Source of the DNA: Pseudomonas sp. MWU15-20650
Lineage (GTDB): Bacteria > Pseudomonadota > Gammaproteobacteria > Pseudomonadales > Pseudomonadaceae
Direction of reading: 5' to 3'
NCBI RefSeq assembly: GCF_023242475.1
Contig: NZ_JALJFG010000006.1
Span: forward strand, 1-64,000
DNA length: 64,000 nucleotides
In this document: positions 42,691-50,935 of the stretch, in pieces
Layout of the letters: each line of letters opens with the position of its first letter
Numbering within the stretch: position 1 is the first letter of the stretch
Notes under the pieces: generated by a model
What the model saw: only the letters and a program-made list of their open reading frames with translations
Told to the model about the DNA's origin: nothing
Databases searched by the model: none
Position numbers and translations under genes: made by a program

Positions 42691-43563
42691 TCATGTGTCG
42701 GCGCAGGTTTCCTTCAGCCATTGGCTGAAGCACTCGGCGGCTTCGCTCAGAGGGCCTTGGGCGGCGATCAGCCAATAGCCTATTTCGCTGTGATAGGGCG
42801 GCCAGTCGAACGCTTCCACCAGGCTACCCTCCTGGAGCTTGCGCTCGATCAAGCGATGACGGCCCATGGCGATGCCTTGGCCGGCCACGGTGGCTTCGAC
42901 CACGATGTTGTAGTCATGCAGCATCACGCGGGGATGATGGGTGAGGTCGACGTGGTAATGCGCGGACCAATCTGTCCACTCGAAAGGGCGGTGCGAGGTG
43001 GCCATCAACAAGGGACCGTTACGCACATGACTGGCCTTGAAGGCCGGGCTGCATACCGGTGACAGGGTTTCGGCCATCAACCGTGTGGCTTGCACGTCAG
43101 GCCAGTCGCCTTTGCCATAACGGATGGCCAGGTCGACCTCGGCCGCCGCGACATTGGCCAGTTGAATCGCGGGCAGCAGCTCCACCTGGATATGCGGATA
43201 GCGGTTGAGGAACTCGGCTAATCGCGGCGCAAGCCACAGGGTGGCGAAGGATGCCAGCAGGCCAATACGTAAGACGCGGGGGCTGGGCGCGGCCCGTTGG
43301 CTACGGGTGGCGGCGGCGATGGCATCCAGGGCCGGACGGATGTCGTCGTAGTAGTGTTGACCGTCTACCGTCAGGTCAATCGCACGGGTACGCCGGATGA
43401 ACAGTGGTTTGCCCAAGTGCTGTTCGAGCTTATGGACCTGATGGCTGAGGGCGCTTTGGGTCACTGACAGCTCGCTCGCCGCCTTGATAAAACTCAAGTG
43501 CCGCGCCACGGCCTCGAAAGCGCGCAGGGCCAGCAGCGGGGGAAGCTCCTTGTGCAGTGCCAC
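42691..43563 (-). CDS. LysR family regulator (GcvA-like)
   Basis: 290 residues with a GTG start at 43563, supported by AGGAGG nine bases upstream. The frame extended to 43863 is a run-on. HTH at about 5-62 (LLALRAFEAVARHLSFIKAASELSVTQSALSHQVHKLEQHLGKPLF) with the GcvA/AmpR-type phrases LPPLLALRAFEAVARHLSF and DLAIRYGKGDWPDVQATRLM. GcvA-type regulators commonly control amino acid genes, which fits the RidA and class V PLP genes directly downstream (90 bp, same strand). Alternatively it acts on the divergent small gene at 43697. Confidence 0.92.
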   Translation of the reverse strand: MALHKELPPLLALRAFEAVARHLSFIKAASELSVTQSALSHQVHKLEQHLGKPLFIRRTRAIDLTVDGQHYYDDIRPALDAIAAATRSQRAAPSPRVLRIGLLASFATLWLAPRLAEFLNRYPHIQVELLPAIQLANVAAAEVDLAIRYGKGDWPDVQATRLMAETLSPVCSPAFKASHVRNGPLLMATSHRPFEWTDWSAHYHVDLTHHPRVMLHDYNIVVEATVAGQGIAMGRHRLIERKLQEGSLVEAFDWPPYHSEIGYWLIAAQGPLSEAAECFSQWLKETCADT

Positions 43564-43696
43564 CTGAGTGCGCCTCCTGGGCAGGCTGGAAAGTGCCGAT
43601 TTTGGTCGATGACCTGCATTTTGTCGCGAGCTTATTTGCCGTCGGACGGGGGAGGCCGCATTATTGAGGTCTTCCCGCCACGACGTAAGCCAAGCC

Positions 43697-43858
43697 ATGA
43701 GTGATGATGACAAGTTGATCGACCTGAATGCCGAACGTGCCAAGCGTGTGCATGACCTCAATGATAAACGCTTGAATGAAGTGCGCCAGGCGTTTGAACA
43801 GGCGATGCCATTAGGTAAGGCCAAGAAGAAACCCAAGAACAAACCGAAAAAACGTTGA
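43697..43858 (+). CDS. Small Lys-rich conserved protein
   Basis: 53 residues from the ATG at 43697 (MSDDDKLIDLNAERAKRVHD...). An acidic helix is followed by a strongly basic tail (GKAKKKPKNKPKKR). It is probably a nucleic-acid- or ribosome-associated small protein by composition only. It is conserved in pseudomonads from memory and is annotated as hypothetical. Divergent from the LysR gene (133 bp between starts). A weak AAGCC stretch precedes the ATG, so the ribosome site is poor. Confidence 0.65.
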   Translation: MSDDDKLIDLNAERAKRVHDLNDKRLNEVRQAFEQAMPLGKAKKKPKNKPKKR

Positions 43859-43922
43859 AACAACCTGCCTTTGTTGATGCAGGTCAGTTATTGCCCTTCT
43901 TTACGCCCCGTTGCGGGCGACA

Positions 43923-43936
43923 TTGATCCTCGTCAA
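43923..43936 (+). promoter_or_regulatory. ANR/FNR box upstream of ccoM
   Basis: TTGATCCTCGTCAA, differing from the ANR/FNR consensus TTGAT-N4-ATCAA by one base, and TTGAT-N4-GTCAA is a common Pseudomonas variant. It is centred at about 43929.5, so an activator at -41.5 would place the start near 43971, about 31 bases before the ccoM ATG. Confidence 0.7.
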
Positions 43937-44001
43937 TTTTCCAACTCGCCTTCTCCATTAACTTAGTCCTATCGCAACAGGGCACGTGCAGGAGGCCGGT
44001 C

Positions 44002-44118
44002 ATGTTTTTCGATAATGTGGTATTTGCCGGAGTGCTGACTGTAAGCCTCATGGTGATGTTTTTTGTAGGGTTTGGAATTTTTATCTGGAAAGACGCGAAC
44101 AAGCGTAAAAAACCATAG
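44002..44118 (+). CDS. ccoM: cbb3 cytochrome oxidase small subunit CcoM
   Basis: A 38-residue single-pass membrane protein: MFFDNVVFAGVLTVSLMVMF, then FVGFGIFIWKDANKRKKP. The N-terminal FFDNV, central hydrophobic helix and basic WKDxNKRK tail match the CcoM subunit first identified in the P. stutzeri cbb3 oxidase structure. It binds the rim of CcoN and helps assembly or stability under low O2. GGAGG sits six bases before the ATG, an ANR-like box lies upstream and a good terminator downstream, so this is a real monocistronic gene. The ccoNOQP operon is not in the window. Confidence 0.85.
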   Translation: MFFDNVVFAGVLTVSLMVMFFVGFGIFIWKDANKRKKP

Positions 44119-44153
44119 GTTTTTCCGGGTTACATGAGCACGCAAGGCATTTT

Positions 44154-44178
44154 GGGCGACTTCGGTCGCCCTTTTTTT
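44154..44178 (+). terminator. ccoM terminator
   Basis: GGGCGAC-TTCG-GTCGCCC followed by seven T residues; tetraloop type, 35 bases after the stop. Confidence 0.92.
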
Positions 44179-44220
44179 GTGCGGGATTCAGCGGCGCTCA
44201 ATAAACGTTGCGCATAAAAA

Positions 44221-44251
44221 AAGGTGCGACCGCTCAGAGCGGTCGCACCTT
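44221..44251. terminator. pit terminator
   Basis: AAGGTGCGACCGCT-CAG-AGCGGTCGCACCTT, followed on the minus strand by a T run; 19 bases after the pit stop. Confidence 0.92.
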
Positions 44252-44270
44252 CTTTTTCAGCCGTTGGTTA

Positions 44271-45746
44271 TCAGTTGCCCAATGCCTTGGACGCCAACCA
44301 GAACAACCCGGCCGACAGGCCGACAGTGGCGGGCAGGGTCAAGACCCAGGCCATCAGGATCGTCTTCACCGTGCCGCCTTGCAGGCCGCTCTTGTTGGCA
44401 ACCATGGTGCCGGCAACACCCGACGACAGCACGTGGGTGGTCGAAACCGGCAGGCTGAAGATGTTGGCCAGGCCAATCATGCTCGCGGTGGTGATCTGTG
44501 CCGACATGCCCTGGGCATAGGTCATGCCCTGCTTGCCGATTTTCTCACCGATGGTCAGTACCACGCGTTTCCAGCCGACCATGGTGCCCAGGCCAAGGGC
44601 CAGTGCGACCGCGAGGATCACCCAGAAAGGCGCGTACTCGGTGGTGGCCGTCAGGTCTTTGCGCAGTTTGTCGAGGTCGGACTTCTCACGTGGGTCCAGG
44701 CCCGGCAGCTTGCCGACTTTCTTCGCGGTGTCGTCCAGGCATAGCAAGTAGCGACGTACTTCAATGCGGTGGTCGGAGGTCAGCGAATGGTAGTCGGAGA
44801 CACCTTTCAATGTCTCCAGCAAAGCATTGATGGTCGGCTCAGTCTGCTGTGGGTTGCACTGGAACTTGCCTGGCAGGTCGTCCTTCACACTTTTACCCAG
44901 GGCCAGGAACTCACCGAGGGTCTCGTGGTTACGCTGGTAGAACTGGTTCAAGTGCAAGGTGGCGTCACGGGTACGTTCGATCTGGTAGGTGGTGCTGCCC
45001 AGGTCGAGTACGAACTGTGCCGGCACGATACCGATCAGTACCAGCATGATCAGGCCGATACCTTTCTGACCGTCATTGGAACCGTGCACGAAGCTCACGG
45101 CCATGGCGGAAATCACCAGGACCAGGCGGTTCCAGAACGGCGGGTGTTTCTTGTCGTCGAGCTTGCGGCGCTGGTCCGGGGTCTTGTGCATCTTCGACAG
45201 CGGGCGCCACCATTTCAGGCCGACCAGCACCAGGGCTGCGACGAGGAAACCGGCCATCGGCGAGAACACCAGGGAGGCGCCGATATCGACTGCTTTCTGC
45301 CAGTTAACCCCGTCAGCCAGCGGGATATCGTTGATCAGGGCGTTGGCCAGGCCGACACCGAGGATCGAGCCGATCAGGGTATGGGAGCTGGAGGCAGGGA
45401 TGCCGAAGTACCAAGTGCCCAGGTTCCAGGTGATCGCCGCGGCCAATAAAGAGAAGACCATCGCCAGGCCATGGCCGGTGTTCACATTGATCAGCAACTC
45501 CACCGGCAGCAAGTGCACGATGGCATAGGCGACACCGACACCGCCGAGCAACACGCCGAGGAAGTTGAACACCCCGGAGAAGAACACGGCCAGGTGTGGC
45601 GGCATGGCTTTGGTATAGATGACTGTGGCCACCGCGTTAGCGGTGTCATGAAAGCCATTGATGAACTCGAAGGCGAGGACAAAGGCCAGGGCGAGCAACA
45701 GGCTCACTAGAACCCAAGCATCCAGTCCGCTGAATAAATCGATCAT
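44271..45746 (-). CDS. pit: PiT family inorganic phosphate transporter
   Basis: 491 residues, the size of E. coli PitA/PitB. Two homologous membrane halves carry the PHO-4 signature: FEFINGFHDTANAVATVIYT in the N-terminal part and IGLANIFSLPVSTTHVLSSGVAGTM in the C-terminal part, with SSHTLIGSILGVGLANAL and VHGSNDGQKGIGLI. A soluble central loop of about 150 residues lies between (LDLGSTTYQIERTRDATLHLNQFYQ ...). It imports phosphate with a proton or as a metal-phosphate complex. It is monocistronic with an extended -10 upstream. No PhoU-like pap gene is adjacent. Confidence 0.95.
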   Translation of the reverse strand: MIDLFSGLDAWVLVSLLLALAFVLAFEFINGFHDTANAVATVIYTKAMPPHLAVFFSGVFNFLGVLLGGVGVAYAIVHLLPVELLINVNTGHGLAMVFSLLAAAITWNLGTWYFGIPASSSHTLIGSILGVGLANALINDIPLADGVNWQKAVDIGASLVFSPMAGFLVAALVLVGLKWWRPLSKMHKTPDQRRKLDDKKHPPFWNRLVLVISAMAVSFVHGSNDGQKGIGLIMLVLIGIVPAQFVLDLGSTTYQIERTRDATLHLNQFYQRNHETLGEFLALGKSVKDDLPGKFQCNPQQTEPTINALLETLKGVSDYHSLTSDHRIEVRRYLLCLDDTAKKVGKLPGLDPREKSDLDKLRKDLTATTEYAPFWVILAVALALGLGTMVGWKRVVLTIGEKIGKQGMTYAQGMSAQITTASMIGLANIFSLPVSTTHVLSSGVAGTMVANKSGLQGGTVKTILMAWVLTLPATVGLSAGLFWLASKALGN

Positions 45747-46079
45747 GAAGGTTTTCTGACCCGGTCGTAAGGGGGCGCGATTATGCCAGAAAACCTCAGT
45801 AATCGATGCATTAGCTGCTCATCGGTAACAATCTTCATTGAAAAAACACGTGCGAAACGGGCGCATCCCAGGGTTTTCGGGGCTTTGGCAAGTCTTTGAT
45901 TTATAAAGCACAGGGCTGAAAAGACCGGGTTTCGTCATGAAAACGTCATGCTTGAAACATTTGTATGAAATTTCGTGAGCAGCAGTAGGGCACTGACCAG
46001 CGGGCGCCGGTACGCGGTGCTCTCCGCCAGTGATGGACCGGCAGAGACAGCAAGTCCCCGGAGGCTCGAATCGAAGGGC
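45747..46079. other. Intergenic region with Pho-box-like direct repeats
   Basis: 333 bp, no ORF. It holds two direct repeats CGTCATG at 45933-45939 and 45944-45950 with an 11-bp period, like a PhoB box (CTGTCAT repeats) but reading on the plus strand, opposite to pit. An AT-rich stretch precedes it. Confidence 0.4.
45780..45788 (-). promoter_or_regulatory. Extended -10 of the pit promoter
   Basis: On the minus strand TGGCATAAT (TG-N-CATAAT), ending 34 bases before the pit ATG at 45746. No clean -35. Confidence 0.4.
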
Positions 46080-46280
46080 TTATGGCTCTTCGGCTTTGAG
46101 TTCCTGTTCAATCTTTTGGATTTCCTGAGCAAATGCCTGGTCCAGCAGGCTGGCTCGCTTGCGCCATGGCTTGCGTTCCGGCTCGGGTTGGGCAGCGTAG
46201 GTGGTGACTTCCCCGCCGTAAACGTCCTTGTAACGTTGCTCCTGGCGCTCAAGTTCCGCGCGCAGTTCGTCTTTCGTCAC
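46080..46280 (-). CDS. Small conserved hypothetical protein
   Basis: 66 residues ([31 protein letters not shown]...), strongly charged and mostly helical, with a [31 protein letters not shown]-terminal half that looks like a short coiled coil. No domain I can name. The start at 46280 is preceded by AGGTAACACTG. It lies about 330 bp upstream of pit with the same orientation, and the long untranslated stretch between them makes cotranscription unlikely. Confidence 0.65.
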   Translation of the reverse strand: MTKDELRAELERQEQRYKDVYGGEVTTYAAQPEPERKPWRKRASLLDQAFAQEIQKIEQELKAEEP

Positions 46281-46811
46281 AGTGTTACCTAATTGAGTTG
46301 AGATTATTGACGGTGCAGTGGCATGCCTGAAAGTCGTCCTCGGATTGTTTCAAATTGAACAGCGGAACCGTTCAAGTTAGAAAGAGAGCCGGGGGCGGTT
46401 CTTTATAAGCGGTTACTTGTGACCGGCGACGCATAAATCTCACGACGCCTGGTGAGCTCCAATCCCGCTATTTAATACCGGGCTGACCTCTGCACAGGCT
46501 GCATTATAGCGGCGCATTTGAATAACACTATCATCATGAAGTTAAAAAGCGTCAACGTCGTGTGAGGCTTTTGTTACAGGCAGGTGTCAGTCGTTGCGAA
46601 AACCCTCGCCCTGCATTCAGCACTCTTCTACTAATAAAGGACGTTGCGCGCGCAGGGGGCGTCGCTTACACCGGGTCGCCAAATTGCGATTATCGAATGA
46701 TCGTCCGATAATCGCCCGATGTTGTTGGGCCTGCCTTGTGTATCCTGACGGGCGCGGCTTGTAATAGCGGCCAACCCTCCTGCGGTTGAGAATAAGAGAA
46801 AGGACCCTGAA
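46281..46811. other. Long noncoding region before pcaR
   Basis: 531 bp with no convincing gene. It contains an inverted repeat TTGAAC-N9-GTTCAA at 46355-46375, then the pcaR promoter/operator at 46684-46713. The pcaR ribosome site (AAAGGACCCTG) lies at the right edge. The rest shows nothing I can assign; a small RNA is possible but I see no strong terminator to support one. Confidence 0.4.
46684..46713 (+). promoter_or_regulatory. pcaR promoter with overlapping PcaR-type operator
   Basis: -35 TTGCGA (46684-46689), 17-bp spacer, -10 GATAAT (46707-46712). A palindrome GATTATCG-N10-CGATAATC (46688-46713) spans the spacer and -10. The half-sites match the CGATAAT core of PcaR boxes, so autoregulation is likely. 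Confidence 0.7.
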
Positions 46812-47654
46812 ATGAACGATCAATTGCGCAACTCCTTTGCGTCAGTGGCGCCGCCGATCGTGGCTTCACCGGCCAAGCGCATCCAGGCGTTTACCGGCGA
46901 TCCGGACTTTATGACGTCCCTGGCCCGTGGCCTGGCGGTGGTGCAGGCTTTCCAGGAGCGCAAGCGTCACCTGACCATCGCCCAGATCAGCCATCGCACG
47001 GAAATCCCCCGTGCCGCCGTGCGCCGTTGCCTGCACACGTTGATCAAACTGGGCTACGCCACCACCGATGGGCGCACGTATTCGTTGTTGCCGAAAGTGC
47101 TGACGCTCGGCCACGCCTATCTGTCGTCCACACCGCTGGCCGTTTCGGCCCAGCCTTATCTGGACCGCATGAGCGAGCAGCTCCATGAAGCCTGCAACAT
47201 GGCGACCCTTGAAGGTGACGACATCCTCTATATCGCCCGGTCTGCGACCACCCAGCGCCTGATCTCCGTGGATCTGTCGGTGGGCGGGCGCTTGCCGGCC
47301 TATTGCACCTCCATGGGGCGCATCCTGCTCGCGGCGCTGGACGACGCGTCGTTGCAGGACTACCTCGACCATGCCGACCTGCAAACCAAGACCAGCCGCA
47401 CCCTGACCACGCCCGAAGCGTTGTTCGAATGCCTGCAGCAAGTCCGCCAGCAGGGCTGGTGCATCGTCGATCAGGAGTTGGAGCAAGGTCTGCGTTCCAT
47501 CGCCGTACCGGTGTATGACGCCTCCGGCCAGGTACTGGCCGCGCTCAACGTCAGCACCCACGCCGGGCGGGTCAGCCGCAGCGAGTTGGAACAGCGTTTC
47601 CTGCCCAGCATGCTCAGCGCCAGTCGCGAGCTGAGTGCGCAATTATTTGCCTAA
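46812..47654 (+). CDS. pcaR: pca regulon regulator PcaR (IclR family)
   Basis: 280 residues. IclR family: N-terminal HTH (about 52-90, HLTIAQISHRTEIPRAAVRRCLHTLIKLGYATTDG) and C-terminal effector domain (LEGDDILYIARSATTQRLISVDLSVGGRLPAYCTSMGRILLAAL, then QELEQGLRSIAVPVYDASGQVLAALNVSTHAGR). The start follows AAAGGACCCTGAA. PcaR responds to 3-oxoadipate and activates the pca genes; here it stands first in the cluster and is followed by pcaK on the same strand. PcaR-type boxes occur at its own promoter and upstream of pcaI. Confidence 0.95.
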   Translation: MNDQLRNSFASVAPPIVASPAKRIQAFTGDPDFMTSLARGLAVVQAFQERKRHLTIAQISHRTEIPRAAVRRCLHTLIKLGYATTDGRTYSLLPKVLTLGHAYLSSTPLAVSAQPYLDRMSEQLHEACNMATLEGDDILYIARSATTQRLISVDLSVGGRLPAYCTSMGRILLAALDDASLQDYLDHADLQTKTSRTLTTPEALFECLQQVRQQGWCIVDQELEQGLRSIAVPVYDASGQVLAALNVSTHAGRVSRSELEQRFLPSMLSASRELSAQLFA

Positions 47655-47811
47655 GGTGTTCGGTGACCGCACAGATCCCGGCGTGATCAATTGACGATGT
47701 TTCCCCTGGCTTATTACTGTGCGGCAGCGCTCTGGAGGCTCTAGAGCGTGCCCCAATAATAATGACGGCCCCAAGGTCGTTGGCCCGCCCATCGGTGTGG
47801 AAATAACAATA

Positions 47812-49152
47812 ATGAATCAACCTTCTGTCGGCACCACCCTGGACGTGCAGTCCTTTATCAACGCGCAGCCGCTGTCACGCTACCAGTGGCGCGTGGTCAT
47901 CCTGTGTTTTCTGATTGTGTTCCTCGATGGCCTCGACACCGCCGCCATGGGCTTCATCGCACCGGCGTTGTCCCAGGACTGGGGCATCGACCGCACCAGC
48001 CTCGGCCCGGTGATGAGCGCCGCGTTGATCGGCATGGTGTTCGGCGCACTGGGTTCCGGGCCGCTGGCTGACCGCTTCGGGCGCAAAGTCGTGCTGGTTA
48101 GCGCCGTGCTGGTGTTTGGGGCGTTCAGCCTGGCCTCGGCCTATAGCACCAACGTCGATCAACTCCTGGTGCTGCGCTTCCTGACCGGGCTGGGCCTGGG
48201 TGCGGGTATGCCCAATGCCACCACGCTGCTGTCCGAATACACCCCCGAGCGCCACAAATCGCTGCTGGTGACCAGCATGTTCTGTGGTTTCAACCTGGGC
48301 ATGGCCGGTGGTGGGTTTATCTCTGCCAAGTTGATCCCGGCGTTCGGCTGGCACAGCTTGTTGATGATCGGCGGCATCCTGCCGTTGATTCTGGCCGTGG
48401 TGCTGCTGGTGTGGCTGCCGGAATCGGCGCGTTACCTGGTGGTGCGTAATCGCGGTGCCGACAAAGTGCGCAAGGCCTTGTCCCCCATCGAGCCTGACCT
48501 CGTTGCCCGAGCGACAGGCTTCAGCGTGCCGGAACAAAACACCGTCAAGGCGCGCAATGTGTTTGCGGTGATCTTTTCGGGTACCTACAGCGCCGGCACC
48601 TTGTTGCTGTGGCTTACCTACTTCATGGGCTTGGTGATTGTTTACCTGCTCACCAGTTGGCTGCCGACCCTGATGCGCGACAGCGGCGCCAGCATGGAGC
48701 AGGCCGCGTTTATCGGCGCCTTGTTCCAGTTTGGTGGAGTATTGAGCGCCGTCGGCGTGGGCTGGGCGATGGACCGGTTCAACCCCCACAAAGTCATCGG
48801 CACGTTCTACCTGCTGGCTGGAGTATTTGCCTACGCCATAGGGCAGAGCCTGGGCAACATCACGTTGTTGGCGACCTTGGTGCTGATCGCCGGGATGTGT
48901 GTCAACGGTGCGCAATCGGCAATGCCGTCCCTGGCCGCACGCTTCTACCCGACCCAAGGCCGTGCTACCGGTGTGTCGTGGATGCTGGGTATTGGCCGCT
49001 TTGGCGCGATCCTCGGCGCATGGATGGGCGCGACCTTGCTCGGCCTGGGCTGGAACTTCGAGCAGGTGCTCACCGCCCTGGTGATCCCGGCCGCCTTGGC
49101 GACAACCGCTGTGGTGATCAAAGGCATGGTCAGCCATGCGGATGCGACCTGA
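47812..49152 (+). CDS. pcaK: 4-hydroxybenzoate/protocatechuate transporter PcaK
   Basis: 446 residues from the ATG at 47812; an upstream in-frame extension has no ribosome site. MFS aromatic acid:H+ symporter, 12 helices. The hallmark aspartates are in LDGLDTAAMGFIAPAL, and the loop 2-3 motif is GPLADRFGRK. PcaK imports 4-hydroxybenzoate and protocatechuate and in P. putida also mediates chemotaxis to them. Between pcaR and the catabolic genes, with a possible promoter TTGACG (47691) upstream. Confidence 0.95.
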   Translation: MNQPSVGTTLDVQSFINAQPLSRYQWRVVILCFLIVFLDGLDTAAMGFIAPALSQDWGIDRTSLGPVMSAALIGMVFGALGSGPLADRFGRKVVLVSAVLVFGAFSLASAYSTNVDQLLVLRFLTGLGLGAGMPNATTLLSEYTPERHKSLLVTSMFCGFNLGMAGGGFISAKLIPAFGWHSLLMIGGILPLILAVVLLVWLPESARYLVVRNRGADKVRKALSPIEPDLVARATGFSVPEQNTVKARNVFAVIFSGTYSAGTLLLWLTYFMGLVIVYLLTSWLPTLMRDSGASMEQAAFIGALFQFGGVLSAVGVGWAMDRFNPHKVIGTFYLLAGVFAYAIGQSLGNITLLATLVLIAGMCVNGAQSAMPSLAARFYPTQGRATGVSWMLGIGRFGAILGAWMGATLLGLGWNFEQVLTALVIPAALATTAVVIKGMVSHADAT

Positions 49153-49158
49153 GACTGA

Positions 49159-49217
49159 TTGATAGCAAGCCAACAATCCGTTCGATAATCGAACGCTGAG
49201 TCGATTATCGGATTGTT
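49159..49217 (+). promoter_or_regulatory. PcaR operator/promoter region of pcaIJFHG
   Basis: A perfect palindrome GTTCGATAATCGAAC (49180-49194) and an inverted second copy TCGATTATCGGATTGTT (49201-49217) form a larger imperfect palindrome with AACAATCCG flanks. Possible -10 elements (GATAAT 49184-49189, GATTAT 49203-49208) lie inside the boxes. This matches PcaR boxes described for pcaI of P. putida. The pcaI ATG is 82 bp downstream. Confidence 0.8.
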
Positions 49218-49298
49218 CGGCCCATTCCCCCGGCTTAATCTTCAAGCACTTCGGCGCCCCTGTGCGCCATTTTCGATCAACACCGGGAGCCCAACCCC

Positions 49299-50156
49299 AT
49301 GGCTGAAATTCTCACCTTGCGTGATGCGGTCAAGCGCTTCGTGAATGACGGCGACACCGTCGCCCTCGAAGGCTTCACCCACCTGATCCCTACGGCCGCA
49401 GGTCATGAAATCATTCGTCAAGGCAAGAAAGACCTGACGCTGGTGCGTATGACGCCCGACCTGATCTACGACCAGTTGATCGGTGCCGGTTGCGCACGCA
49501 AGTTGATTTTTTCCTGGGGCGGTAACCCGGGGGTAGGCTCCCTGCATCGCTTGCGCGACGCCGTGGAAAAACAGTGGCCACAGCCGCTGGAGATCGAAGA
49601 ACACAGCCACGCCGACTTGGCCAATGCCTACGTCGCTGGTGCCTCCGGCCTGCCGTTCGCAGTGCTGCGTGCCTACGCCGGTTCCGACCTGCCCAAGGTC
49701 AACCCGCTGATCAAGACCGTGACCTGCCCCTTCACTGGCGAAGTGTTGGCGGCGGTGCCGTCGGTACGTCCGGACATCACCGTGATCCACGCACAAAAGG
49801 CCGATCGCAAGGGCAACGTCTTGCTCTGGGGCATTCTCGGGGTGCAAAAGGAAGCGGCCCTGGCGGCCAAGCGTTGCATCGTCACCGTGGAAGAAATCGT
49901 TGATGACCTGAACGCGCCGATGAACAGCTGCGTACTGCCGACCTGGGCCCTGACGGCGGTGTGCCATGTCCCCGGTGGAGCACACCCGTCCTATGCCCAC
50001 GGTTATAACGAGCGTGACAACCGCTTCTACCAAGCGTGGGACCCAATCGCCCGCGACCGTGAGACCTTTACTGCCTGGATTGACGAATACATCCACGGCA
50101 CTGCCGATTTCAGTGAATTCCAGGCCAAGCTGGCCACCGCGCAGGAGGCCAAGTAA
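49299..50156 (+). CDS. pcaI: 3-oxoadipate CoA-transferase subunit A
   Basis: 285 residues. With the next gene it converts 3-oxoadipate and succinyl-CoA to 3-oxoadipyl-CoA and succinate. The length and sequence (ALEGFTHLIPTAAGHEIIRQGKKDL, then FSWGGNPGVGSLHRLRDAVEK) follow the longer CatI-type/glutaconate-transferase-like subunit (about 280 residues), not the short PcaI (about 230). Context, pcaJ one base on and pcaF next, fixes the role. CGGGAG precedes the ATG. Confidence 0.92.
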   Translation: MAEILTLRDAVKRFVNDGDTVALEGFTHLIPTAAGHEIIRQGKKDLTLVRMTPDLIYDQLIGAGCARKLIFSWGGNPGVGSLHRLRDAVEKQWPQPLEIEEHSHADLANAYVAGASGLPFAVLRAYAGSDLPKVNPLIKTVTCPFTGEVLAAVPSVRPDITVIHAQKADRKGNVLLWGILGVQKEAALAAKRCIVTVEEIVDDLNAPMNSCVLPTWALTAVCHVPGGAHPSYAHGYNERDNRFYQAWDPIARDRETFTAWIDEYIHGTADFSEFQAKLATAQEAK

Positions 50157-50935
50157 TGGCTTACTCCACCAATGAAATGATGACCGTCGCCGCCGCGCGT
50201 CGCCTCAAGAACGGCTCGGTATGCTTCGTCGGCATCGGCCTGCCGTCCAAGGCGGCCAACCTGGCGCGCCTGACCTCATCGCCGGACGTGGTACTGATCT
50301 ACGAATCCGGTCCGATCGGGGCCAAGCCTAGCGTACTGCCGCTGTCCATCGGTGACGGCGAACTGGCGGAAACCGCCGATACCGTGGTGCCTACAGGTGA
50401 GATCTTTCGTTACTGGCTGCAAGGCGGGCGTATCGACGTAGGCTTTCTTGGCGCGGCGCAGGTCGATCGTTTCGGCAATATCAACACCACCGTGGTGGGC
50501 GACTATCACCAGCCCAAGGTGCGTTTGCCGGGGGCCGGTGGCGCGCCGGAGATTGCCGGGTCGGCCAAGAGCGTGCTGATCATCCTTAAACAGTCGTCCC
50601 GCTCGTTTGTCGACAAACTGGACTTCATTACTTCTGTCGGTCACGGCGAAGGGGGCGATTCACGCAAGCGTCTCGGCCTGCCCGGCGCGGGGCCCGTAGG
50701 CATTATTACCGACCTGTGCATCATGGAGCCGGAAGCGGGCAGCCATGAGTTCGTGGTCACCGCGTTACACCCTGGCGTGACCCGTGAGCAAGTGGTCGCC
50801 GCCACTGGCTGGGCGATTCGCTTTGCCGACCAGGTGAGCACCACCGCAGAACCGACCGAGACCGAACTGACCGCCCTGCGTGAACTTGAAGCACGCACGG
50901 CCGCCGCCCATGGCCAAGCACCGGGAGAAGCCTGA
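50156..50935 (+). CDS. pcaJ: 3-oxoadipate CoA-transferase subunit B
   Basis: 259 residues, CatJ-type beta subunit. The ATG shares its A with the pcaI TAA stop, implying coupled translation. The CoA-linked glutamate of class I transferases is likely in [24 protein letters not shown]. It ends [22 protein letters not shown] and its stop overlaps the pcaF ATG by one base. It is the partner of the preceding gene in the CoA transfer to 3-oxoadipate. Confidence 0.93.
   Translation: MAYSTNEMMTVAAARRLKNGSVCFVGIGLPSKAANLARLTSSPDVVLIYESGPIGAKPSVLPLSIGDGELAETADTVVPTGEIFRYWLQGGRIDVGFLGAAQVDRFGNINTTVVGDYHQPKVRLPGAGGAPEIAGSAKSVLIILKQSSRSFVDKLDFITSVGHGEGGDSRKRLGLPGAGPVGIITDLCIMEPEAGSHEFVVTALHPGVTREQVVAATGWAIRFADQVSTTAEPTETELTALRELEARTAAAHGQAPGEA

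Noticed and set aside
43564..43863. N-terminal extension of the minus-strand LysR gene
   Set aside because: Overlaps the divergent small Lys-rich gene; AGGAGG marks the GTG at 43563 as the start.
47875..49245. Minus-strand 456-residue ORF
   Set aside because: Antisense of pcaK; His/Gln/Gly-rich shadow.
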